A stretch of DNA of 41,088 nucleotides from positions 1 to 41,088 of the forward strand of contig JAILKC010000162.1 of NCBI GenBank assembly GCA_024694055.1, in the 5' to 3' direction. The DNA is from Lachnospiraceae bacterium. GTDB lineage: Bacteria; Bacillota; Clostridia; Lachnospirales; Lachnospiraceae. A program made the position numbers and the translations under genes. This document shows positions 26,262 to 35,888 of this stretch, in pieces. Within the stretch, counting starts at the first letter, position 1. Each line of letters opens with the position of its first letter. A model generated the notes under the pieces. The model searched no databases. It was not told the origin of the DNA and worked only from the letters and a program-made list of their open reading frames with translations.

Positions 26262-26549
26262 CTATTCGTTGATATGTTCAAGTCCCATATCCAATATGCC
26301 TGATATATGGTCATCAGCCAGAGAATAAAGGATTGCTTTGCCGTCTCTGATCCCGGATACCAATCCCATGGTCTTAAGGACTCTTAACTGATGGGAGATG
26401 GCTGACTGCGTCATATTAAGAGCCGATGCTATGTCCTGGACACACATCTGACCGCCACGCAGTTCACACAGTATCTTAACTCTGGTATAGTCGCCGAATA
26501 TCTTATAGAATTCAGCCAGATTGTACAAGGTATCATCATTTGGGATCAT
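26262..26549 (-). CDS. ArsR/SmtB-family zinc-type repressor
   Basis: 95-residue winged-helix repressor. The recognition region is VQDIASALNMTQSAISHQLRVL. The C-terminal helix shows D79-x-H81-x10-H92-x2-E95, exactly the alpha-5 site of Zn/Co sensors such as SmtB and CzrA. The alpha-3 CVCD-type cysteine pair of CadC is not complete (QMCVQD has one Cys). So it most likely senses Zn. It is first in the operon with the HMA protein and the ATPase and should repress its own promoter. Confidence 0.92.
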   Translation of the reverse strand: MIPNDDTLYNLAEFYKIFGDYTRVKILCELRGGQMCVQDIASALNMTQSAISHQLRVLKTMGLVSGIRDGKAILYSLADDHISGILDMGLEHINE

Positions 26550-26595
26550 CAGGTTTTCCTTTCATACTCTTGCCGGTTGTTAAACATATGAACGC

Positions 26596-26613
26596 ATGAA
26601 TAACTGTTCATAT
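26596..26613 (-). promoter_or_regulatory. SmtB/CzrA-like operator
   Basis: The minus strand reads ATATGAACAGTTATTCAT, which matches the form of the known SmtB operator (TGAACA then TATTCA around a 2-base centre). It lies just downstream of the -10 box of the repressor gene, over the start point, with further TGAAC/GTTCAT half-sites beside it. Confidence 0.8.
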
Positions 26614-26617
26614 ATTC

Positions 26618-26645
26618 ATATTACCATATTTTTTTTCCGTGTCAA
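26618..26645 (-). promoter_or_regulatory. Promoter of the ArsR-HMA-ATPase operon
   Basis: On the minus strand: TTGACA (26645-26640), 16-base spacer, TAATAT (26623-26618). The operator directly follows, as expected for zinc-relieved repression. Confidence 0.75.
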
Positions 26646-26745
26646 CACATTTTTCATATTTTTTTCATCCGGCGCGATATATCAAGGGTGGCAAAACAAT
26701 CAGCCGATATGTAGTTCTTTTCAGGTATTCATTATTTTGTTAGAA

Positions 26746-26774
26746 TTGACATAGGTTTAAATATATTTATTTAT
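26746..26774 (+). promoter_or_regulatory. Possible glpK promoter
   Basis: TTGACA (26746-26751) followed by an A/T-rich stretch; the best -10 is unclear (ATTTAT at 26769-26774). The ribosome site AAGGAG lies just beyond, so the leader would be short. Confidence 0.4.
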
Positions 26775-26776
26775 AA

Positions 26777-28276
<1,500 letters not shown>

Positions 28277-28303
28277 AACTTGTTTAAAATTTTTAAAAAA
28301 AGT

Positions 28304-28331
28304 TTGTAACGAATTGAGGATTAATCCGTCT
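28304..28331 (+). promoter_or_regulatory. ECF-type promoter, likely autoregulatory
   Basis: TGTAAC (28304-28309), 16-base spacer, CGTCTA (28326-28331). This -35 AAC and -10 CGTC form is typical of ECF sigma factors, with the sigma gene starting about 36 bases downstream; it supports self-activation. Confidence 0.7.
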
Positions 28332-28367
28332 AACCGATGAGAACAAACAAAAGGGACCTGAAGATAC

Positions 28368-28856
28368 ATGGATAAGAACACAGCTGAAAAACTGTATGAG
28401 GCGTTCTACATGAAGGTTTATTCGTACGTGATGACACTTGCAAAAGATCACGACGATGCCATGGAGATCACTCAGGAGACATTCTTCAAGGCGATATCCA
28501 CGGAGAAAGGATTCAGAGGCGAAAGTGACAGCTACACATGGTTATGTGCCATAGCCAAGAATCTTTTTATCGACGAATGCAGGCGAAAAGGCCGGTTCGA
28601 GGATGCGGCGCTTGAGGAGTATGAGGATACAGGCAAGAGCTTTGAAGCAAGCCTTATGGACTCAGAGACATCTATGAGAGTACATCGCATACTTCATTCG
28701 CTTGATGAGCCTTATAAGGAAGTATTCCAACTCAGAGTGTTCGGTGAGCTGTCTTTTAAAGAGATAGGTTCCATATTCGGCAAGACCGAGACATGGGCCC
28801 GGGTCACGTATCACAGGGGAAGGATCATGATACAGGAAAGGATGGATCAGTCATGA
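28368..28856 (+). CDS. ECF-type RNA polymerase sigma factor
   Basis: 162 residues. Region 2 has the usual AKDHDDAMEITQETFFKAI and DSYTWLCAIAKNLFIDECR, and region 4 has DEPYKEVFQLRVFGELSFKEIGSIFGKTETWARVTYHRGR. The ATG has only a weak upstream site. The last codons overlap the next gene in ATGA, the next gene encoding a zinc-finger membrane protein: a sigma/anti-sigma pair. Target genes may include the lipoprotein downstream. Confidence 0.93.
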   Translation: MDKNTAEKLYEAFYMKVYSYVMTLAKDHDDAMEITQETFFKAISTEKGFRGESDSYTWLCAIAKNLFIDECRRKGRFEDAALEEYEDTGKSFEASLMDSETSMRVHRILHSLDEPYKEVFQLRVFGELSFKEIGSIFGKTETWARVTYHRGRIMIQERMDQS

Positions 28857-29812
28857 AATATGAATGTAATGTAGTACAGGATCTGCTTCCGTTATATAAA
28901 GACGATGTATGCAGTGACGAGACAAAAAAGATAGTTAAAGAGCATTTGGAAGAGTGTGAGAGCTGCCGCACGATCCTTGATAAGCTTAGTGATACTCACA
29001 TAGATGAGCTTATAGTAAGGGAAAAGGATGAGGTCATCACATCTCAGTCCAAGTATTTTAAGAGGAAAAGCGCGCTTGCAGGCAGCATAATCGCAGGAGT
29101 ATTTGCAATACCGATACTAGTATGCCTTATAGTCAATCTTGCAAGCGGTCATGCACTGACATGGTTTTTTATAGTGCTTGCTGCGATGCTTATACCGTCA
29201 TCGCTTTTCGTGGTACCTCTCATGGCCACCAAGAACAGGATGTTCCTTACGATGACATCATTTACCGCAAGTGTCATTCTTTTACTTGGAGTAGTAAGCA
29301 TATACACCCATGGCAGATGGTTTATTACTGCGGCTCCGGCTGTGCTGTTTGGACTGACTATGGTATTCGGACCGTTCATAGCATGCAGGAGACCCGTTAA
29401 TGAATATCTTGGCAATAAGAAGGGGTTGGCTGCGATGGCCGCCGATACGATCACATTTTTCCTTATGATGTTCTGTATAGGTATAAATGTAAGTTCACCC
29501 AACTATTATCCGATGGCATTTGCAATTTCGGTTCCGCTTGTGATCATGGCTTGGCTTATGTTCCTTATCATAAGATATCTTCCCGGCCATGGACTGACAA
29601 AAGCCGGTGTGTGCGTAGCAGCGCTTTCTATATTCGGATATGCAGTAAACCGTGTAATTGAATATTTCATATTGCATTTCACAGAGGATACGGTTGTTTC
29701 ATATACTTCATATTCGGTAACAGACCTTATTATAGGTCTGCTTGTGGGAGCAGTATTTGCAGGCATAGGAATGGTCATATATAAGGGAAAGAATAAGACA
29801 GAAGCAGAATAA
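28853..29812 (+). CDS. Zinc-finger membrane anti-sigma factor
   Basis: 319 residues, start ATG 28853 inside the sigma gene stop. The N-terminal cytoplasmic part has a ZAS-type motif H31-x3-C35-x2-C38 (KEHLEECESCR), which binds the ECF sigma. About seven membrane helices follow (from SALAGSIIAGVFAIPILVC near residue 73 onward). So it is probably an envelope-stress sensor holding the sigma factor at the membrane. The large membrane part is unlike the single-helix RsiW type and might sense a small molecule or envelope damage (inference). Confidence 0.85.
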   Translation: MKYECNVVQDLLPLYKDDVCSDETKKIVKEHLEECESCRTILDKLSDTHIDELIVREKDEVITSQSKYFKRKSALAGSIIAGVFAIPILVCLIVNLASGHALTWFFIVLAAMLIPSSLFVVPLMATKNRMFLTMTSFTASVILLLGVVSIYTHGRWFITAAPAVLFGLTMVFGPFIACRRPVNEYLGNKKGLAAMAADTITFFLMMFCIGINVSSPNYYPMAFAISVPLVIMAWLMFLIIRYLPGHGLTKAGVCVAALSIFGYAVNRVIEYFILHFTEDTVVSYTSYSVTDLIIGLLVGAVFAGIGMVIYKGKNKTEAE

Positions 29813-29837
29813 GCAGGGAATACTAAGGAGAATAGAT

Positions 29838-30668
29838 ATGAAATCAATAAACGCGATAAAAGGAACTATCATTACTTTGGTGCTAACTGCCGCGATGAGC
29901 GGACTTACAGGATGCACTCAGAAGATGAGTTACGTATATAAGGATTCTGAAAATTATGAAGCAGGCGAACGTGAGATCACGGATAAGATCGAGAACCTGG
30001 ATATTGATTATATCTCGGGAGATGTGACTATAGTGTCTTCCAAGTCTGATGTTGCCACGATAGTTGAGACGGCCAATAAGGATTTAAGCGATGAGATGCA
30101 GGTACATACATGGCTTGACGGGACCACACTTCGTGTAAGATATTGTGCATCAGGCAAAGGGATTGAACGTGAGATTAATCTCAATAAGAAACTTACGATC
30201 ACGCTTCCTTACGATGTTCTGCAGAAGGAAGTTAAGCTTAATCTGACGTCCGGGGATGTGACTTTTTCAGGTATCGATGTGGAAAATGCCACATTCGACA
30301 TGACATCCGGAGGACTTAAGATCGAGACCGACAGAATTGACAATCTTGTATGCGATTCCACATCAGGCAACAGGGATATCAAGGTATCCAAGATTGACAC
30401 ACTTAAGATTCGCGCCACCAGTGGAAATATAAGGATGGATTTTGACACTGTTCCGACTAATACAAGCATTGATGTGACCTCAGGTGATATCACACTCTTT
30501 ACGACGAAGGATCTTGACCTTTCGTTGGATTATGATGCGACTTCCGGAAAAATGAGCAGCGACATACCTTATACCGACAACGGAGACAGCTATAAGTTCG
30601 GTGACGGAACATCGCAGATGACGATCGATGCCACATCCGGAGACTTAACAATAGCAGCCAAGGACTGA
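29838..30668 (+). CDS. DUF4097-type lipoprotein
   Basis: 276 residues with AAGGAG upstream. A signal peptide ends in a lipobox SGLTGC (Cys about residue 26), so it is anchored outside the cell. The rest is repeated beta strands with the motif TSGD/TSGN (TSGDVTFSG, TSGGLKIE, TSGNRDIKV, TSGNIRMDF, TSGDITLF), characteristic of DUF4097 beta-helix-like proteins. It is last in the ECF operon and probably the sigma factor's target or sensor arm. A terminator follows. Confidence 0.87.
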   Translation: MKSINAIKGTIITLVLTAAMSGLTGCTQKMSYVYKDSENYEAGEREITDKIENLDIDYISGDVTIVSSKSDVATIVETANKDLSDEMQVHTWLDGTTLRVRYCASGKGIEREINLNKKLTITLPYDVLQKEVKLNLTSGDVTFSGIDVENATFDMTSGGLKIETDRIDNLVCDSTSGNRDIKVSKIDTLKIRATSGNIRMDFDTVPTNTSIDVTSGDITLFTTKDLDLSLDYDATSGKMSSDIPYTDNGDSYKFGDGTSQMTIDATSGDLTIAAKD

Positions 30669-30705
30669 TACTTCGGGATACCTGCAATATAATATTGATA
30701 TAAGG

Positions 30706-30738
30706 AGCTTTCGCAGTATATGTGAAAGCTCTTTTTTT
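30706..30738 (+). terminator. Intrinsic terminator after the ECF operon
   Basis: Stem GAGCTTTC (30706-30713) with GAAAGCTC (30724-30731), 10-base loop, then seven T. It separates the ECF unit from the VTC cassette. Confidence 0.85.
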
Positions 30739-30753
30739 GTCTATTTTTTTCCA

Positions 30754-30786
30754 GTTCAGGTTCATTTCAGGTTGACGGGATAAGAT
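30754..30786 (+). promoter_or_regulatory. 11-bp direct repeats at the promoter of the VTC-DUF4956-CotH operon
   Basis: Two adjacent 11-base units GTTCAGGTTCA and TTTCAGGTTGA (30754-30764, 30765-30775; 9 of 11 match) lie where a -35 box would be, five bases before TAAGAT (30781-30786). An 11-base pitch is usual for OmpR/PhoB-family binding. A response regulator of that family is encoded about 4.3 kb downstream. Binding is inference. Confidence 0.55.
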
Positions 30787-30808
30787 GTAACAAATAAGGA
30801 GGAATGTG

Positions 30809-31501
30809 ATGGAACAGGAAAAGCATTATCGGCATGAACTTAAATATGCCGTTTCCCGTGGTGAATACGAAGCCATGAAAAAAAGACTGCGGCTTATCAT
30901 GAGGTCCGATCCGCATACAGGGCCTGACGGGACTTATCTTATCAGAAGCATATATTTTGATAATGCGGATGACAAGGCCTTAAGGGAAAAAGAGGACGGA
31001 GTTAGCAGGCGTGAGAAATTCAGAATACGGTATTACAATGATGATCTGTCATTTATAACGCTTGAAAAAAAGATGAAGATCGACAGTCTCTGTCTTAAGT
31101 ACGATGCCCCGATCACGGAAGCGGAGTGCAGGAAGATAATAAGCGGGGATACGGACTTTATGAAAGATCATCCGGATGAAGTTGTAAAGGAACTGTACGC
31201 CAAGATGAGGTATCAGGGGCTACGCCCCAAGGTATTGGTCTCTTACTTAAGGGAGCCATACATCTATGCGGCCGGCAATGTAAGGGTAACTTTTGATTCA
31301 CAGATAAGGACCAGCCTTTTTGACAGTGATTACCTTGATGTGAAGACGAATATAAGTGCCACTGAAAAGCCGACGCATATGTTGCTTGAGGTGAAATACG
31401 ACGCATTCCTGCCGGAGATCATACAGAAACTCATCCGGGCAGGCAATATAAGGCAGCAGGCGTTTTCCAAATACGGAGCCTGCAGGAGACTGACAGTATA
31501 A
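30809..31501 (+). CDS. VTC-domain protein (putative polyphosphate polymerase)
   Basis: 230 residues from ATG 30809 with AAGGAGG upstream. The fold is that of tunnel metalloenzymes/VTC4: RHELKYAV (start), YLIRSIYFDN, KFRIRYYN, FITLEKKMKI, VLVSYLREPY, VRVTFDSQIRT, LLEVKYDAF, and QQAFSKYGAC near the end. These supply the Arg/Lys/Glu lining of the tunnel. No signal or membrane helix; it probably acts at the inner membrane face, perhaps docked to the DUF4956 protein. VTC4 makes polyphosphate from ATP in yeast; activity here is family inference. Confidence 0.88.
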   Translation: MEQEKHYRHELKYAVSRGEYEAMKKRLRLIMRSDPHTGPDGTYLIRSIYFDNADDKALREKEDGVSRREKFRIRYYNDDLSFITLEKKMKIDSLCLKYDAPITEAECRKIISGDTDFMKDHPDEVVKELYAKMRYQGLRPKVLVSYLREPYIYAAGNVRVTFDSQIRTSLFDSDYLDVKTNISATEKPTHMLLEVKYDAFLPEIIQKLIRAGNIRQQAFSKYGACRRLTV

Positions 31502-31534
31502 ATTTATAGGAACAGATTACAGGAGGAAAAAGTA

Positions 31535-32206
31535 ATGACATTCAGTGATATTTTCAAATCTAGTTTTTTGGAGAGCGTGACCGAGTTTTCGGCACTTGAT
31601 ACCCTTGTCGGTATGCTTGCTGCCCTGGTGATAGGGTTGTTCATATTCATGATATATAAAAAGACATTCAGTGGGATCATGTATTCGACGGGCTTTGCAA
31701 TGTCGCTTATAGGACTTTCACTTGTGACGACACTTGTGATCATGGCGGTTACTTCCAACGTAGTGCTCTCACTTGGTATGGTCGGTGCTCTTTCGATCGT
31801 GAGATTCCGTGCAGCCATCAAGGAACCCATGGAGATAGTGTTCTTATTCTGGTCATTGGCGGTCGGCATAGTGATCGGTGCGGGTATGATCCCTTTGGCA
31901 GTCATAGGTTCGGTGATCATAGGTGTCATCCTTGTGCTTTTTGCAGACAGAAAGCATAACAATACCCCTTATATCCTGATAGTTAACTGTGACGGAGAAA
32001 AATCTGAGGAAAGTGCTCTTAACCTGATAGAGAAATCTGTTGACAAGTACATGATCAAGTCCAAGACAGTAAGCACTTCCGGTATTGAGCTTACAGCAGA
32101 GATCAGGGTAAAAGATGCGGCTACCGGTTTTGTCAACAGGATAAGTGAGATATCGGGAGTATCGGGAGCAACACTTGTAACTTTCAACGGTGAATATATG
32201 GGATAA
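31535..32206 (+). CDS. DUF4956 membrane protein
   Basis: 223 residues with AGGAGG upstream. Four or five membrane helices lie in residues about 22-145. The family signature LSLGMVGALSIVRFRAAIKEP (80-100) is strong, and a soluble C-terminal ACT-like domain follows (from about 148). The family is regularly beside VTC and CotH genes. Transport of polyphosphate or another anion is a guess. Confidence 0.88.
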   Translation: MTFSDIFKSSFLESVTEFSALDTLVGMLAALVIGLFIFMIYKKTFSGIMYSTGFAMSLIGLSLVTTLVIMAVTSNVVLSLGMVGALSIVRFRAAIKEPMEIVFLFWSLAVGIVIGAGMIPLAVIGSVIIGVILVLFADRKHNNTPYILIVNCDGEKSEESALNLIEKSVDKYMIKSKTVSTSGIELTAEIRVKDAATGFVNRISEISGVSGATLVTFNGEYMG

Positions 32207-32236
32207 CTTAAGATGTTTATCTGATGAAGGAGAACT

Positions 32237-33913
32237 ATGATCAACAATAAGCATACACCCAAGATAATAATCGCTTTGGTGTCCGTTGCAGTGTTATTTT
32301 GTCTGCTGGATCAGGTCTACAGTGAAAAGCTTACGAAGATATTAGGCGGCACGGGAGTGACCATGGAATATGAAACCAAGCTTTTTAACACGGATGAATT
32401 GATAAGCGTTGATATACAGATGGATGAGGATGAATGGAACAAGATGCTAGCAAACGCCATATCTGAAGAGTACTATACCTGTGATGTAGTCATCAACGGA
32501 CAGACTCTTAAAAGTGTGGCGATCAGACCCAAGGGCAATACGAGTCTGTCTTCCATAGCCAACAATCCGGATACGGACCGATACAGTCTTAAGCTTGAGT
32601 TTGACCATTTTGTGGACGGACAGACATGCTTCGGACTGGATAAACTTATACTGAATAATAATTTTGCGGACGCTACCAATATGAAGGAAGCGATCATATA
32701 TGATATGTTTAACTATCTCGACGCGGACGCATCCCTGTATAATTACGCAAAAGTATCGCTAAACGGAGAGTACTGGGGCGTATATCTGGCTTTGGAGGGA
32801 GTGGAAGACAGCTTTATGCTGCGCAATTTCGGTACACAGGACGGCGAACTCTATAAGCCTGACAGCATGGAATTCGGAGGTGGAGGAGACAGACCTTCAG
32901 GTGACTTTAAGCCGGGTGATGGTGATATGCCCGACATGGGCGATTTTGATCCGGAAAACATGCCGGAGAGGGGTGACTTTGATTCGGATAATAAGCCGGA
33001 GAGGTCTGATTCTGACAGCGATGAGAACTCGGATGATAGGAAAGGTCCGAGCGGCGATTTCCCGGGCGACTTTTCGATGGGCAGTAAGGGCGGCGCCAAT
33101 CTTAATTACATAGATGATGATCTGGACAGTTACTCAACCATATGGAACGGTTCTGTGAGCGATACGAGCAAGGGCGACCGGAGGAGAGTCGTGACGGCTC
33201 TTAAAAACATAAGTGAAGGAACTGATCTGGAAAAGTACCTTGATGTGGACAATATCCTTAAATATATGGCGGTTCACACATTCTCCGTCAATATGGACAG
33301 CTTATCCGGCAATATGGCTCATAACTATTATCTGTATGAGTATGACGGGCAACTTAATATCTTTCCATGGGATTACAATCTCTCTTTGGGAGGGATGAAC
33401 ATGGGAGGCGGAAGTGCGACCGATACTGTCAATGATGCAATCGACACGCCTTTTGATGGAACGGAATTCTTCGATGCTCTGCTTGAAAATGAGGAATATC
33501 GTAAGAAGTATCATGAATACCTGCGGATACTTGTCGAAGAATATGTGGAAGGCGGAAGATTTGACGAAGTTTATGATCGTATCCGTTTACAGATAGATGA
33601 ACTGGTTGAAACTGATCCTACGGCGTTCTTTGAATATGATGAATATCTTAAAGGAGCCGAGACACTGTATAAGACAGTGAAACTTCGCGCCGAGAGCATA
33701 AAAGGGCAGCTTGACGGTACCATACCTTCTACGGATGAAGGGCAGCGGGCCGATGATTCAGCGCTTGTGGATGCATCAGACATAGATCTGTCGGTGATGG
33801 GAACATTTAATAACGGAGGAAACGGTGACGATGCGGGCCCTGACAATCTGGGACGGGGTCGTAACCGATTCGGGATGCCGGATTTTGACGGCAGATCTAA
33901 AAAACAACCTTAA
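32237..33913 (+). CDS. CotH-family extracytoplasmic protein kinase
   Basis: 558 residues with GAAGGAG upstream. An N-terminal signal anchor is at about 9-25 (IIIALVSVAVLFCLL), so the domain is outside the membrane. The CotH fold shows IRPKGNTSLSS (97-107), FGLDKLILNNNFAD, GEYWGVYLALEGVEDSF, the metal/catalytic D354 (NMDSLSGN), N363 and D379 (FPWDYN). An acidic Gly/Asp/Ser/Pro-rich insert lies at about 212-282. CotH kinases phosphorylate spore-coat and other secreted proteins; substrate here unknown. Its end overlaps the convergent kinase gene by 17 bases. Confidence 0.9.
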   Translation: MINNKHTPKIIIALVSVAVLFCLLDQVYSEKLTKILGGTGVTMEYETKLFNTDELISVDIQMDEDEWNKMLANAISEEYYTCDVVINGQTLKSVAIRPKGNTSLSSIANNPDTDRYSLKLEFDHFVDGQTCFGLDKLILNNNFADATNMKEAIIYDMFNYLDADASLYNYAKVSLNGEYWGVYLALEGVEDSFMLRNFGTQDGELYKPDSMEFGGGGDRPSGDFKPGDGDMPDMGDFDPENMPERGDFDSDNKPERSDSDSDENSDDRKGPSGDFPGDFSMGSKGGANLNYIDDDLDSYSTIWNGSVSDTSKGDRRRVVTALKNISEGTDLEKYLDVDNILKYMAVHTFSVNMDSLSGNMAHNYYLYEYDGQLNIFPWDYNLSLGGMNMGGGSATDTVNDAIDTPFDGTEFFDALLENEEYRKKYHEYLRILVEEYVEGGRFDEVYDRIRLQIDELVETDPTAFFEYDEYLKGAETLYKTVKLRAESIKGQLDGTIPSTDEGQRADDSALVDASDIDLSVMGTFNNGGNGDDAGPDNLGRGRNRFGMPDFDGRSKKQP

Positions 33914-35123
33914 TAGTCATAGTCTTACCGCTGGGGCAGTTAGCAGAGATCTTACCTCCATGAGTCTGTGCAACTGCCTTGGCTATTGCCAGACCTACGC
34001 CGGTTCCGCCTGTGGATTTATTCCTTGAGGTATCGGGACGGTAGAAACGGTCAAAGAGACGATCCGTATCAGGTGGGGTATCGTAGTTGCAGGTATTAAA
34101 TACCTCGATCGATATCCTGCTTCTTTTTTTGCTTATGCAAAATCTGATCTCGCCTTCGGGATCACTGTAGCGGATGGCATTATCAAGCAGTACTGAGAGC
34201 ATCTGCCTTATGGCATCCCTGTCGCCTAAGAGTGTCAGATCATCCTGTATATCGATGTCGAAACGCTTGTTTTGGACCTTAGCCTGCGATCTGAATGCTT
34301 CTGCGATCTCCCAGGCGGTGTCGCTTAGTGAAAAACTCTCCCTCACAGGGATGGGCTTTTCCTCGTCAAGCCTTGAAAGTATCACGAGCTCATTAACAAG
34401 TTTGCCCATTCGCTCAGTCTGCGAACGGATATTTTCGGTCCATTCATCTTCTCCCTTTTCCATGGCGATCACATCGGTGCTCGTGGCGATGGAAGTAAGA
34501 GGAGTCTTGAGTTCGTGACTGGCATCCGTGATGAACTGTTTCTGACTCTCTATATTGTGGATGATGGGCCTTAAGGCTCTTCTGGAGAGGAAGAATACAA
34601 AGATGAATACAAGGATAAGGCTTATACCCACAACGGCAAGTGTAAGGTCAAGAAGCGTTCTTACTGATAAGAGTTCTCTCGATACATTTAGGAAGATAAA
34701 GACGGTACTGTCATCCAGTGCTTTTCTACAGTACCTGTAGTCGCCGATATAACCCCGATCTTTGCCTTTTTTTGCCGCACGTGCAGCATAGTCGAGAGCA
34801 TCTTCTTCGTCTATGGAAGCAATATAGTCAATATGAGTAGATGTAAGATTGTTGTCCGGATCGAGACGCACCACGAAGAATCTCGTCATATAATTGGCCT
34901 CGATATCGGGTAATTCCATGAAAGGTCTCGGAGGTGGAGCATCCGGACCGGGCTTTGAGGGAGTGTTGGACTCATACCTTAATATATATGACAGGGTCTG
35001 ATCGGCACGGCCTGTCACGGCTGCGTAGTTAACCCAATTGACCAAAAGTGCGATAAGGAACATAACTGCCGCAAATGCAAGCATGGCTGCGGTTATCACA
35101 CGTATTCTCATCTTCTTTAACAT
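33897..35123 (-). CDS. Membrane sensor histidine kinase
   Basis: About 408 residues; ATG 35123 is preferred, with GGAGG eight bases upstream, over TTG 35126. Membrane helices at about 10-31 and 157-179 flank an extracytoplasmic domain of about 125 residues. The H-box is DASHELKTPLT (H203), N-box LLDNAIRYSDPEG, and G-box GTGVGLAIAKAVAQTHGG. No clear HAMP domain. It follows the response regulator gene by 26 bases and converges with the VTC-CotH operon. The stimulus is unknown. Confidence 0.93.
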   Translation of the reverse strand: MLKKMRIRVITAAMLAFAAVMFLIALLVNWVNYAAVTGRADQTLSYILRYESNTPSKPGPDAPPPRPFMELPDIEANYMTRFFVVRLDPDNNLTSTHIDYIASIDEEDALDYAARAAKKGKDRGYIGDYRYCRKALDDSTVFIFLNVSRELLSVRTLLDLTLAVVGISLILVFIFVFFLSRRALRPIIHNIESQKQFITDASHELKTPLTSIATSTDVIAMEKGEDEWTENIRSQTERMGKLVNELVILSRLDEEKPIPVRESFSLSDTAWEIAEAFRSQAKVQNKRFDIDIQDDLTLLGDRDAIRQMLSVLLDNAIRYSDPEGEIRFCISKKRSRISIEVFNTCNYDTPPDTDRLFDRFYRPDTSRNKSTGGTGVGLAIAKAVAQTHGGKISANCPSGKTMTIKVVF

Positions 35124-35149
35124 CAATAACCTCCGATGGACTTTAACTG

Positions 35150-35818
35150 CTATACTTCCAAAGAGTAACCCGAACCACGTATGGTCTTGATCTGCACATT
35201 GCTGCCTATAAGGCGCAGCTTCTTACGGACGAATCCGATGTGGGTCCATACGACATCTATGTCTGATTCGGTATCAAGCCCCCAAATTTTATCCATAAGA
35301 TGCTCTGTGGAAAAGACATATCCGGGATGCAGCACGAAAAGTTCCATGAGCTGGTATTCTTTATTGGTAAGGCTCACGGATTCGCCGCCCGAACGCATCT
35401 CGTAGCGATTGGAATCAAGTGTAAGATCACCTGCATGCATGACGGAATCGGAATAATTCTCGGATCTGCGACCAAGTGCCTTAATACGCGCAATAAGCTC
35501 ACCCGTGGCAAATGGCTTGGGCAGATAGTCATCGGCGCCGGCATCCAATCCGGCGATACGATCTTCGATCTCAGCCTTGGCCGTAAGCAACAATACAGGA
35601 GTAAAGATATGATCTCTTCTTAAAAGAGAGAGGACTTCAAGTCCGCTTTTGCCGGGCATCATGATATCGAGTACTATCACTTCGTATGAACCTTCTTTGA
35701 TATAGTCCCAGGCATCGTCGCCGTTATGTACGATGTCTACGGAGAATTTGGACTTCTCAAGCAGAACTTTTATTGCTTTTGCAGTTGATATCTCATCTTC
35801 CGCGACCAGTACCCGCAT
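35150..35818 (-). CDS. OmpR-family response regulator
   Basis: 222 residues with AAGGAGG before the ATG. Receiver domain: acidic pair in VAEDEIS, phospho-acceptor D51 (VIVLDIMMPG), Thr in LLLTAKAE and Lys in YLPKPF. The C-terminal winged helix is LTNKEYQLMELFVLHPGYVFS, then DVVWTHIGFVRKKL and IKTIRGSGYSL. It is the partner of the kinase gene downstream. Its own promoter lies at 35854-35882. Confidence 0.96.
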   Translation of the reverse strand: MRVLVAEDEISTAKAIKVLLEKSKFSVDIVHNGDDAWDYIKEGSYEVIVLDIMMPGKSGLEVLSLLRRDHIFTPVLLLTAKAEIEDRIAGLDAGADDYLPKPFATGELIARIKALGRRSENYSDSVMHAGDLTLDSNRYEMRSGGESVSLTNKEYQLMELFVLHPGYVFSTEHLMDKIWGLDTESDIDVVWTHIGFVRKKLRLIGSNVQIKTIRGSGYSLEV

Positions 35819-35853
35819 CGGTTCCTCCTTTACTTGGCTCTTTTATACTTTTG

Positions 35854-35882
35854 ATTATAATATGACCGTATATTGGTGTAAA
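35854..35882 (-). promoter_or_regulatory. Promoter of the response regulator-kinase operon
   Basis: On the minus strand: TTTACA (35882-35877), 17-base spacer, TATAAT (35859-35854). The start point is near 35847, with a short leader to the ATG at 35818. Confidence 0.8.
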
Positions 35883-35888
35883 GAAAGC

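Noticed and set aside
33897-33913. 17-base overlap of the CotH and sensor kinase gene ends as a regulatory antisense element
   Set aside because: Short convergent overlaps are common in compact genomes; no further structure was seen.
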